Shown in pieces: positions 23,326 through 34,400 of a stretch of DNA of 64,000 nucleotides. The notes beneath the pieces are model-generated. The model ran no database searches and was not told the DNA's origin. It saw nothing but the letters and a program-made list of their open reading frames with translations. The first letter of the stretch is position 1; each line of letters opens with the position of its first letter. Position numbers and translations under genes: made by a program. The DNA lies in the NCBI GenBank assembly GCA_037576195.1, contig CM075102.1, positions 23,122,745 to 23,186,744 on the forward strand, written 5' to 3'. The stretch comes from Phytoseiulus persimilis. Lineage: Eukaryota; Arthropoda; Arachnida; Mesostigmata; Phytoseiidae.

Positions 23326-23660
23326 GGAAGAATTTACCATCATTCAGAGAGCTCGAAACAATTCTCACAGATATCGAAAAAATCGTGAATGATCGACCGT
23401 TGGGATGCGTCAGCAACGATCCGAATGAACCTTTGCCAGTGACTCCGGCGGATTTGCTGTATGGCAACACGACGCGTCCAGCGTTGCCGGAGCTGAACGA
23501 GATCTTGGAAACACACAAGTTGCGACTCGACCGCGAGCGACACGCACACGATGCAAGCGATACGCTTGCAATTCCTTTAACCAAGTTCGCTTCGCGGAGA
23601 CCTGACTGGCGACTGCGGCCAGTAGACCAACATTCGGTGTCTTTCCTCAAGGATCCCGGG
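23232..23660 (+). pseudogene. BEL/Pao pol C-terminal tail fragment
   Basis: The stretch SFRELETILTDIEKIVNDRPL followed by PLPVTPADLLYGN is the conserved tail after BEL/Pao integrases. Family similarity ends near 23540 and the frame then runs into unrelated sequence. Confidence 0.7.
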
Positions 23661-26600
23661 CGGGTTTTGCAACACCACTCATGTCACAACCCTAGAAGCG
23701 GCCGCGGCGGCATAAACAAGGAGATAATTTCCCTCATAGGAATTCTTCGCGTTCTGCCGATCACAACTTTTCTTCTCAGCGTTTCAACGAATCAGGTGTT
23801 CCCGGGGCAACAAGTGATCAAACGATGTATTCCACAGGAAGGGGCGCATAAATTAGGTTTGAACACTCATTTAAGAGGGCAGCGAAAGGACCCTCTCTAG
23901 AGGCTGAAAGTGCTTAGCTCAACCTTCCCGACGGCGGTGCTGCTGCCGCTGTTGGCAAGCCGTGGCCCCACGTTGGAAAGGTTCACTCGAGGGTTAGTCG
24001 CTCCCGCATGGCTACAAATGGAAAACGAGCCATTGAGTCGGACATTCGCGAATACCATCGCATTCTGGATGCGGCGAGAGCCAAACATCAGGGCCAGGCA
24101 GCAGAAAGAAGCCGTTCGAGGTCCCGGAGAACAACGAGTGCTAGCGATATGCATTCAATTCATCTGTGTACGGCTCTGTTCCGGATGAATAAGGGTCTCG
24201 AAGAGACGTCGGTATGCGTTTGTCCGCTTTGCCAGAGGCAACATGCAGCCTATCGGTAGGGTTGAAGATTAGCGACACGCGCGGTCAGGTGAACATAAAA
24301 CTCAAGCCTGACACCCAGTTCAGCTCGACCTGAACATCTCAGGAAAATGGCATCGGTAGCTAGCTGCTGGCGAATGGCGTTCAGATTTCTGTTCGAGTGG
24401 AATTCAGGCTCGCAGCCCCGCATGATGTGAACCGAAGGTAACGCCCAGCATCTGTGAAATTCACAGGAAGCCATTCAGCGCTGGTTAGGGCTAGAAGCGA
24501 ACGGCTGAAAGCTCCAGAATCTCTTCCCGGTAGTTCTTGTAACAGGCAGCGATCTCTATATTGGTCTCTGAAAGCTGCGCCCCTTCTCCCTACAGCTTGT
24601 CGGCTGCTGCAGCAGCCGCGGCTGCAGGTCCAGACCACAGAGTGGTGGTTCACAGCGTGTCGAGTCCGTTACTTGGGAAGCTGCCCCTTTCTTTGGAACC
24701 TGACTGCTCTCCGTGCGCTCGTTAACTTCATCTGCTTTTCCTACGCTTATCAGCGGTCGAGGTATTCGTCAGCCCATGTACACCGGTCCCGTTCGCCCGG
24801 ATACAAAGACAGCGTCATCGTAGAGCTTCTCGACCTGAGTGCACAAGCCTGAGATCCGTGAACGTAAGTCGGCGTGGCCTGAGCTGAACAGGTGCAGGAA
24901 CTCCCCCAGAGCTTTCCCCTCACGTGAATCACCGGTAGCTTTGGTCCGTATAGGATTCGACTTCGTGGGCGAGTCGAAGAGTAGCAAGGGTAGAATAAAA
25001 CCTAGTGCCTAACCGATCGTTCTGGACACAATGTTTCAACTTTGAGCTCTGGAAGCTTCAAGATCAAGGCGGTTCGGGCGGTCGAGGGTGTGTTCTCGAG
25101 CACGATTGGCTTCTGGGAGCTTTGACTTCGGCGGGTTATCTTGTGACGTTCCGAGCAGGTGAAGCGGTTCCGACTCCGGTAGTGGCGGTCCTCGAACCGG
25201 TTCCTTGTATCCCCTCGAGGTGATCGAATTCCGAGCTTTCGAGTTCGATATCGCTGAATCGGCAGCGACTTTGAACCGTTTCCCGCATCCCGCAAAGAAT
25301 CCTCACATGATAGTGCGGTAAGTTAGACTTGTAGGCACACGAAATCGTCGGTATTTGGCGGTCGTTGTGGTGATGGCGGCGTGGTGCGCTCGTTTTCGAC
25401 CTCGGGCTCTTTACAAAACCGAGTCTATCTTCCTCCTTGTCTCCGAATTGCATCGGTTCGGCAGCCATTAGCTGCGTCACCGGTATTAGTTCGCACCTCA
25501 AGTGGGCTTTCCTTCCGAACGACTTCGAATCCTCTCATCGCCTGACCCGCCAGCTCGTTGTATCACACGCTTGCTAGGTGATATGTTGTCACCGGCACAA
25601 CTGCTAAATACATTCTTCAGCGTGAACGGAACTCACTATTCGCCTATGAATTCAACCCGCGAATTCGGAAGACCTCCGATCCCCGATGATCCCCCGAGTA
25701 GCACGTCTCAAAAGAACACGGCGACAACAACAAGGATCGGGGCCCCCGAATCCTATTTATTCTTTCGCTCCCTCGCGCCGGGAAGAGCACTCTGAGAGCT
25801 ATTGACACCGAATCGAGGATGGTAACCGAAGCATCACGAGAATTCGCACCATTGAGAAAGACAATGCAGGTGAACAGAACCGGTGTTATCCCTGCTGTTG
25901 TTAGTGGTGAAGGCCCTCCCGAGCGAACAGGGGACCCCGAACGTTGACCCGGATCTCCGAACAGGCTTCTTCGATAATTCCTACTCAGCGCATTCGAAGA
26001 TCGGCCTGAAATTCATGCCAATGTTGAAACCTCGACTCGCACGCTGTCACGATATCGATAAGTTCCCCCGCGTGGCAGAGAGAATCGAAGGCAGAGTGTC
26101 GCAGATCACGAGGATCTGGCCAAGCATCGAGAGCAGAAGAAGTCCGTTCGGTAGATGCGATTTCGGGAATACATCCCGGTTTGCAAATGCTATTTCAGCT
26201 CTTTCTCCTCTCTCTGTACGGGAACCGACGCGCTCGACAAGATCGACTCGTACCTTTCCAGAGCCTCATGATCCGGGCTGGACGTTCGTCGCGGCCGCGA
26301 TGGCCGCGCCAATATCCGCGGATTTCGACCTTCAACGGCGACGACGGAATTCCGCTGGAGTTCCGCTGGAAGTCGGAGAAATACCCGTTTTCAGCGTTCG
26401 ACGGGATCGAGAGATGCGCAGCCCTGGAGAATCACGAAAAAATTGGAGCGATCGGCGGAGAATAAGCAACGAATCGATGAAGCCAGTGGTCAGCGGTATC
26501 GCAACGAGTTGAGATGCGCGCCCACTCTTTCTCGTTCTCTGGCAACACATTTCATATCGACGCATGTCGTTGAGAGTTTGCGCAGGCAATTAAAACCGTC

Positions 26601-26760
26601 AGAATGTAAACAGAGCGGAGAAGCTGTGATACGCAGGTTACGTCGTCGTTATGCAGAGTCGAACGAGTGCAACATCTTGTCTCCACGGAGTCTACTCAAC
26701 GCCTCTGCGACCATGAGTGCACACAGCTCAACAGCTGTAGCGGCAATCAACGTAACTCCC
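23661..26760. other. Intergenic region with mobile-element debris
   Basis: No host gene was recognised. A plus-strand frame at 24008-24259 ends CVCPLCQRQH, reminiscent of the CPLC zinc knuckle of BEL/Pao gag, and may be another retroelement scrap. A GC-rich palindrome-like run (GCTGCTGCAGCAGC) lies near 24604. The open frame 25883-26512 (209 codons) has no recognised similarity. Confidence 0.4.
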
Positions 26761-26769
26761 AGGATGCGG

Positions 26770-27650
26770 GCGGAGGAATTCCCGAACGGGTTTTTAATGC
26801 AAGGGTTGACCGTATTTTCTGCACCACATGCAGTATCCCTTTAGATTAGAAGCGTAAAGACAGTTGTTCGGAACATCTCAAGAGTTCAGGTCATAGAAGA
26901 AGAGAGCAAAATCGCCAGAGCGCCGAGGCCAAGAAATCAAAACTGCAGTACACTCTCGTGGAAGCTTCACGAAGATGCGTCGGAGCGAAAGAGGAGCAAC
27001 AAGCCACCTTCGTGAGTCTAGTCGAAGCCTTTGCTGCTGTCAACGTCCCGTTACACGCCCTCGATAATCCCACGCTGAAAAACTTCCTGGATAGCAATTT
27101 GAGGTCCTGTTGATCGATGCAATCAGCGAGTATTCTGCGCCGCAACCATTTACTCGCAGCCTTCGACGTCCACGTCAGGAATCTCCAAACTCTTCTCGAG
27201 AAGAAGAAATCTGTTGCAATCGTCTGCGACGAGACAACAGACGTGGAGGATCGTTATATCCTGAACGTGCCAGCAGTTCCATGCTGCGAACCTGGTGGAA
27301 CCAAGGTCAAAGCCTTCTCATTGGAGTGCCTTCTTACATATACCAAGGAGCCAGAATCAAACTGGTGATCACGCTAAGCCAGTTAGACTTCCTCCTACGC
27401 CTGTTGTCACGAGGTGGAATAGCTGGTTCAGAGCGGCCCTTCTATCACGCCGATCATCTGGACGAGTACTCTGAGTTCTTCGGACGTGAGGTCTCCGGCA
27501 CTTCTATTCCAGCCATATCTTCGGTAGGGAGCTTGTGTAACTCCTAAAAAGTAAAAGAGCAACTTGCTCAACTGAAGAAGTATGTTCCTCATCTGACAGC
27601 AACGCTGACGAAACATGGTGGCTTTTTCACTCTCCCATGATGCCGCGAAC
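26770..27650 (+). pseudogene. Decayed hAT transposase (CGGBP1-related)
   Basis: In one frame: a BED/CGGBP1-like finger (RIFCTTCSIPLD, a stop, then KRKDSCSEHLKSSGH), LVEAFAAVNVPLHALDNPTLKNF, and the first catalytic region KSVAIVCDETTDVEDRYILNV. Next come VVTRWNSWF and YHADHLDEYSEFF in shifted frames. The order matches hAT transposases whose N-terminus gave rise to vertebrate CGGBP1. Stops near 26847, 27112 and 27366 plus frameshifts make it inactive. Element ends were not identified. Confidence 0.75.
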
Positions 27651-28015
27651 TCCCGGCTGAAATGCCGCGATGAACGTCCAGCCTTACTCATGATCATTGG
27701 GGTTCAGTAGCTTGAAACATGCATACTCGCAGTGAATCACCAGCTGCGCTGACTTCCTGTGTCACCAAAAGTGAAGCTTGCTGAACGAGCCTGAAGATGG
27801 TGATTGCCAGAGTCTGAACTCTATCACTGATCTTGAACTTGCAAGAAGGATTCGTCTTAGAATTCATTGCTGTGAATTTGAACTATGGAATCTGTTTCGG
27901 TCATAACAGCTTTGTGCGTTTTTCCAGGCATAGGAGCTCGACAGGGAGTGCGATGCTCAAGTTCTCTCCAAAGTTATGAATGTTTTTGGCGTGAGACTGA
28001 CTACGATTGCACATA
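27651..28015. other. Presumed promoter/5' region of twitchin
   Basis: A short spacer between the hAT relic and the first twitchin ATG at 28016. No TATA box or initiator stands out. The ATG context is acataATGT, and in-frame sequence upstream is not protein-like, so untranslated exons may lie further left. Confidence 0.3.
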
Positions 28016-28462
28016 ATGTCGAAGGAGACGGTAGCACCAACGTTCCTCCACAAACCTATACTTAGACAAGAGGACGATGGTAACCGTTTGGTGTTTGAAT
28101 GCGAGCTCATCGCCAGTCCCAGACCAACGGTAAGATCTCGGATCGAAAAAATATTTTTTGAACTCTGTGATGAAGCTCGACGCCGCTAGAGCCACATTGA
28201 AGGGATCCGACAGCTACTTCACCGCGTATGAACGGCTCTGACTCGAAACTTGTCCTTCCTTCACAGGTCCAGTGGTTCCGGAACGAGCACGAGGTTCTAG
28301 ACACTCAAAGGACGGAGTACAAAATTCTAGAGAAAGCTCCAGGAAAATATTATATTGCTCTCTCAATCGATGACATATATGAGCCAGACAAGGGTCTTTA
28401 CACCGTTGTAGCTAAAAATCATCTGGGCGATGTGAGCTCTTCCATCAACCTGAACTTTTTGC
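28016..28462 (+). CDS. bt: Twitchin exons 1-2: first Ig domain
   Basis: Exons 28016-28129 and 28267-28462 encode MSKETVAPTFLHKP, then an I-set Ig domain with FECEL, VQWFRN and the DKGLYTVVAKNHLG motif. It closely resembles the Ig domain at 39153 (shared RQEDDG and YxVVAKNxLG). Exon 2 ends in phase 1, while the next recognisable exon needs phase 2, so linkage to the rest of the gene is inferred, not proven. Confidence 0.75.
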
Positions 28463-31400
28463 GTAAGTCTTGATTGCAGAGGATCGTGTGTTTGTGTGCT
28501 TGCACCTAGATGTCTCCGTATCTTCCGGTGAACATCCATTAATGATTTGCAACCTCCATGCCGAAATTCGCACATGGAAGATGCTTACGCGATGCACGTC
28601 CTTTCCATTATCGAAAGCCTGAGGGGTCCTTTCTCAGTCATGAGCATTGGGGAGCGCGTTTCCTCGATAATATGACTATCGATAAGGCCGCTCGTGAGCG
28701 GAGTGGCACTTTTTTCGTGTGAAACTCTCCAAGAGCTCTGGGTACCATCGAACGAGCGTATCGAGAAAAGTCAGCGCCAGCAACCAGGCGGAATCCGCTG
28801 TTCGCGTGTATCCATTCCTGAAGAGTCTGTTTCAGAACTTTCCAGAACTGTGTCAAAACTGGCGAGCCTCCATGCTTCACTGAGCCTGAATGGGACGAAT
28901 CATAATTTATAGAAGTAGCTCTTCAGCTGCTAGGACTGCGACCGTATGTCTGCGTCACATGACTTCAAGCGCGAGGCATATCTGAAGTTCCCCTCTTGAT
29001 GCGCCTCCCCCTAGATGACGAGCTCGAGGCGACTCGCCGAGGTGGATCTCATTAAGAAACGTCCGAGGACGGAAGCTCACGATTTCCTGCTGAGCAGCTC
29101 TGTTATAGCGTTAGTTGGACTCGGACTAAGGGACGGATTCCACGGAAATGCACGAACTCGGCAATCTGTCGAAAACAGTATGCACAAGGCATCTCGAATG
29201 TAGAAGAGTAGAATTATGGAAAGAGAAAGAATCATGAGCCGTAGTTCCAAACTACTGCTGGATCCAACTCTGACCATACGAGTCTGCGAACATCGTTGAC
29301 CCTGGATTTAGGCTGTGGACATTCGCCCGGAAATTCAGGGAAACACCCTCGTTCCCACTCTCGTCTTTCGAAGTAGTAGGTCATAGGTGGGGCTGAAAGA
29401 AAATCGCGGAAGTTGCGGAAATCGCGATTCTTCACCCTTTCCGCGATTTTCGGCCTCCTCCGCTATTTATGTCGTGTCCGGCGATCACCGCGATTACCGT
29501 AGACGTCCGAATCACTGCAGTAGCTTCTGAGTTCGTCTCCGAGCATAATCCCGGGTGCGACAAAGTAGACTTGGCGAGGGCGGAGCTCAGAATGTTCTTG
29601 AACTCGATTGAGGATTTCAATGGCTTCAGTCACCCAGCGGACTTTTGGCTCGCCTCCGCCCAAGGCTTCACGAAACTTTCTCGAATAGCGCTATCGAGAA
29701 ATGACCGCCGTAGCGTCGCCGAGCCAAATTAGGTCGTCTACAACATGCTCCATCCGAACGCCGGTATGCTCTGGACCTTGGAAATCAAGCTCAACGCAAA
29801 TCGATATTATAATATTCCAAGTCGAATCCGTTCTCATTGTCTGAGGTGGACAAATTCCCAGGCTGTGATAGGAGGAGGACCTCTCCAGTATTGCAAGGTA
29901 GTCAGGTTGTGTTCTAATGGGAAAAATAGTCAGCTTCTGCATGGTTGCACCATGTGCTCAGTTTTGATCAGGTTTTCTGCGGAACTCACATGACCTCATC
30001 ACTCTCCACGATTCTCGAGCGATTTACTCGATTTCCGATCCGTCACCGCGACCCGCCCGCGATAGTTGCGATTTTTGACCGCGACAAATTCGCAGCCCTT
30101 GTCATAGGTACGACTTGAAATGTCCCATGGGAATCACATCTCTCCGAGCGTGCGGCCTGGGACCGACCGCTGACAGATAATTATCATTAGAGCCCCCATA
30201 TGAACGGACATTTGTCCGAAGCAGAGTTGGGCAGATTCGAATCACTTTGATTCGAATCACTTTTGATTCGAATCAAGTTGATTCGAATCACCTGATTCCA
30301 ATCAAGAAACATCGAATCAAAAGTGATTTGAATCAAAAACCGTCGAATCAGGCTGATTCGAATCAAAAGTGATTCGAATCATTTTGATTCGAATCAGGAT
30401 CGATCATCTGATTCGAATCAGAAAATGATTCGAATCATTTTCTGATTCGAATCCTTACTACATATACTCGGCTTAGTCCCGGACCAGTCTGACCATACTT
30501 TTCAAAAGCTGGAGGGGTGATTCCGAGACCAATCTGAGCATTACTTCCCAGTTGTTCCCAGAGTTGGGAAGGAATGCTCAGATTGGTCACGGAATCACCC
30601 CTCCAGAGTTGGGAAGTAATGGCCAGATTGGTCTCGGAATCACCCCTCCAGAGTTGGAAAGTAATGTGCGGACAAACTGACAAACTAAGCCGATCATATA
30701 TAGTAGGGATTCGAATCAGAAAATGATTCGAATCAGAACATGATTCGAATCCTCTGGTTCGAATCAAAAATGATTCGAATCAGGATCATCGAATCACTTG
30801 ATTCGAATCAGAATGATTCGACTCAGAAGCTATCGAATCACGTGATTCGAATCTGCCCAACTCTGGTCCGAAGGACATCTTTCTTGGAACCGGACGAGGA
30901 GGCGGACATGCGAATTCCGGACTTTCTCCAGATAAATTTACATGTGAGAGCATCGAATGAGGACTCCTTTGCTCCGACTGGCTTAGGTACCGTCATAGGC
31001 TCTTTATTCGTCGAAAAGTAAGTCGGCATGAAATTTATCGATAAGAGCCTACTAAGGTTCGATCGCGACAAACCATGTCTCCAGTCCGGAAAAAAGTTAT
31101 TGTGCATGGAAAACGATCGCTTCACTCGTACATTAGAGAGAGGATTTTTGACCCATGATCTCCTCAAGCCGTGTTGCAAAACGATCTTCGGGTATTCTCT
31201 AAATCGAGTTCAAGATGCCGATTAGGCAATCCTGGAAATTGCGCAACCGTATCCAGCTGCTTTGCCAGGTCTTGGTCATCTCAGGAGGACTTCAGCGACG
31301 CGCTGTCGGCGGTTTTTGCTTGAATTTTCGAGACGGACACTTTGATTTCCTCAAATTTTCAGGAGAGTGGAATGTGGTGCTCATAAATGTACCCCAGCGT

Positions 31401-34400
31401 ATGATCACTGGCGCAGGTGGTTTCATATCGACGGCGCCATCAGAGGGCGTCACCTCGCTTGCGAAGTACATCTCGCCATCTGTTTCGATACACAGCCCCA
31501 CAGATAAAGAGCGAGGACCGATATTCCGGCTGTTGGGAGAGCGCTCTTCGCTCGATCCTTTACGATACCAGAATCATTTCGCGCTCTATTGCCTTCTGAC
31601 CATCAAACTTTTAGATGAGGGAATGCATTCAGAGCCATGGTTGACCACCTGATCTGTGAGCCTGAAAACCGGACATTCTCTCGGTTGCTCCAGAGAACCG
31701 GGAAGCTGACAGTAAAGGACATGTCCGGTCAAACGGGTGCCCTGAGTATCATATATTGGGCGATTTAAATCGTTGCGGGATCTCTAGGGGGGCCGAACGG
31801 GGAAACATCATCCACGTGAGATGAGCAGGGATGCACCCGAACCCAGACGAACTGGGTAATTGACCCAACGTCCAGATCTCTTCTCGAGACTGTGTCCGGT
31901 ACCTCACGGAGCTCGCTCACCAATGAAATGATCTGCAATAGATGCTCCAGGGACGACGCTGGAAAACCCGTCTCTGTCGAATGAAATTGGATTGATCTCT
32001 GAACGTGTCCGTTTCAGACAGTGAACAGGACTGCCGGTTTCCGCAATACACCATAACATTATCGCACGTGAGAACCTAGCTGCGGCGTGCCGCTCCTGAG
32101 GGCTGCGAGTCTGTCAGACTCAAACCGATCTCCTTCGCCAATTTGAGTCCGCACGCTTCGGGCCCCCATGGACTTTCGGTGCGAGGGCCGAGAGATCGAA
32201 AGTCTCGTTGCGCCCATGTTTCTCGAAAATTCGTGTCGCCGCTTTGGGTCGGTTCCGATCTCTCTAACATTACGGTTGCGCATCCCGCTCGATGGTGATT
32301 CGTTCGGCTCAGCCTGAGTGCTCCGCTTTTTGGGGCTGTGTTCATCATGAGTTTCTGCATCGCGGAGACGATCATCTGGGACGCACATGTCGTGCCGGAG
32401 ATAATGGCACGATGCATGTGCGGGCTCCTAACTGTGTCTGAACAGATCAGGCGGCATCAGTCGGATGTATTACTGAGCGCAGCTTTGTATCTGATGAGGT
32501 CACTTCATCACCGTGTTGACACGTCGATCTTTCACGCTCATCATGACTGTGAAGTCGAGTAAACAGGCCTTGATCTTTGATGCGTCTCTAAATAACCTCC
32601 CTCATGTCAAACGAGCGCTACACTAAATCGGCAAACGCAAAGTGTATACTCTCAGATGTGGGAGACTATCGCGGCAGGAAACGATTCAACATCGTTGCTT
32701 TGAACGTCGTAGGCGATTACGGTTAGGACCTCAGGGTATGGTCGGAAGTATGTGGTTCCTCGAGTAATCAAACTGGTTAGCTCACCTTGAGCATGCCGAA
32801 CAGAATGGCTGCAGAGTTGGGCGAAAGTATTATTCTTGGCCCGCGAACGCATCTCGTAGTAACCATAATCTGGGCCCGAGCTCTCGATTTCGGCTGGCCA
32901 AATGGCTCTATATCTCGTCTCTTAGGTGAGCTAGACCGACGATTATGTTTCCTGCTCGCGCCTTCGTGGACCGCCGTTCCGCGGAATGACGCGGACGACG
33001 AGGAACCCACTTGGCAGTATTATTGTTGGGCACTGCAAGTGACATGCGTCTTGATTCGAAGCCTCAGCGGCGCGGTCGGAGTAAATTAGAATTTAGAGCC
33101 TTCTGAATGCGATACAGAGCCGGTGAACACAGAGAGAACCGTTGACGACATTCTTGGCTTCCGACGAAACTCTGTCCCGGTGACTTCACATGCTATCACG
33201 CATATGATGACCCCTCACTCGAGGATCAGCTGCTTGGCGTGAACGGCGATCGTCCCTAAGATAAACAATCAGATTCGAATCCTCGAGTAGGAGGGCTGGA
33301 AAACCTAGCGCCGATCGTCGCTCTCTCAGGAGATGAGGCTCGTCTATCGAAGTCGAATTGTTCTCCTTCCGTTACTCACGATAGTTTTTGTTTCCAGCTG
33401 CTGACAAGCCGTTCGAGAGGTGAGTCCAAATAGATAATTTCTGCGTAGTTCGTTCGTCCAAGCCTGTTTTTTTTTTCAAAATCGAGGGAATGATGTTCCG
33501 CCGAGGGCTCAGTCGGCTGGGTCCACCGGCTCTAACACCGAGGACCAACACTCGAACGTGTATGTATATCGTCACGCACTTTCGTGCCTGAGCTGCGTGG
33601 GACGTGCTCTGGACGAATTCTCGTTGTCACTTTCCCAAGCTGAGACATCATGTCTGCGCCAATTTACGATCTGTGGAAGATTTACGTTGGGTTCGGTTGT
33701 TGGTTTGCTCGGAAGCAGAGAAGAATAGAGAGCTTCCGGATTTCTCAAGTTCGTTGAACGCTGCTCAGAACAGCACAGCTCCTACATCACGCGCACGTCG
33801 AAGTCATTTCAATGGCGGCTATGCTCGTCAGATGAATTCACATCGGGCATAATCATGATGAGATTCTCGCTCAATCCAGAGCCCAGTCAAGCAGGGAAAA
33901 GTGAGCATCCCAATGATCTGGCCTCGTGCAACGACATTTGTTTGGCACTCGTACTCGTGAGCATCCCGAAACGGCGAACATCACTATGAGAGCTCACGCG
34001 ACTTGAAAGCGTTTTCTGAAAGCTCTTCAGCCTGCAGATCATCTGATGGTCTTCAAACGATGATTTCTCACTTCTACTCCGAGCAGTTGAGCGATTGACT
34101 GAGCCCAGAGTTCCCGGGCATCTGTCGGCCCTCTAGCCATCCACGTGGCGGAAAGCGGAGATCTAAACGTTATCTGGTAGATGAGCCCCCGAGGAATTAC
34201 TCGAACGATATGCCGGCTACCGGTCATTTGTGCGAAGCCCTCAGAGTTGCTTCGAGTGAAGGTCACCACGAGACACTTGATGATGGACGCGTGGCGGAAC
34301 GAATCTTGATTTCGACATCGAAACAAGCTGACGAAAGTACGGTGTGGGTGTGGGAGTGGACAAAACAGGGAAATAAAAAGCGCTGCTGAGCCGAGAGAGC

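Larger units (their letters stand above)
18729..23660 (+). mobile_element. Decayed BEL/Pao LTR retrotransposon
   Basis: Fragments appear in BEL/Pao order on the plus strand: a DUF1759-type gag piece, reverse transcriptase, the A17-type RT/RNase H connection, integrase zinc and core region, and the C-terminal pol tail. The pol pieces fall in different frames (starting near 20656, 21378, 21787, 22269, 22451, 22870 and 23232), and the RT active-site box is altered, so the copy is inactive. Clear LTRs, primer-binding site and target duplication were not found. The region 19190-20650, where the gag end and protease should be, is too eroded to read. Confidence 0.85.
28463..30213. other. Twitchin intron 2, left part
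   Basis: No exon was recognised. The stretch includes a minus-strand retroelement-like remnant near 29432-29942 and a 12-bp inverted pair (AAAATCGCGGAA at 29400 and its complement at 29439). Other open frames look like chance. Confidence 0.45.

Noticed and set aside
25883-26512. 209-codon plus-strand frame before the hAT relic
   Set aside because: No recognised motif and overlapping frames of similar length; not supported as a gene.
30222-30865. CRISPR-like array because of regularly spaced repeats
   Set aside because: The repeats are palindromic decamers in a transposon with terminal inverted repeats in animal DNA; spacers are only a few bases and not unique.
31215-31652. 145-codon plus-strand frame in the twitchin intron
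   Set aside because: No Ig, Fn3 or transposon features, and no flanking splice sites that restore the gene's phase.
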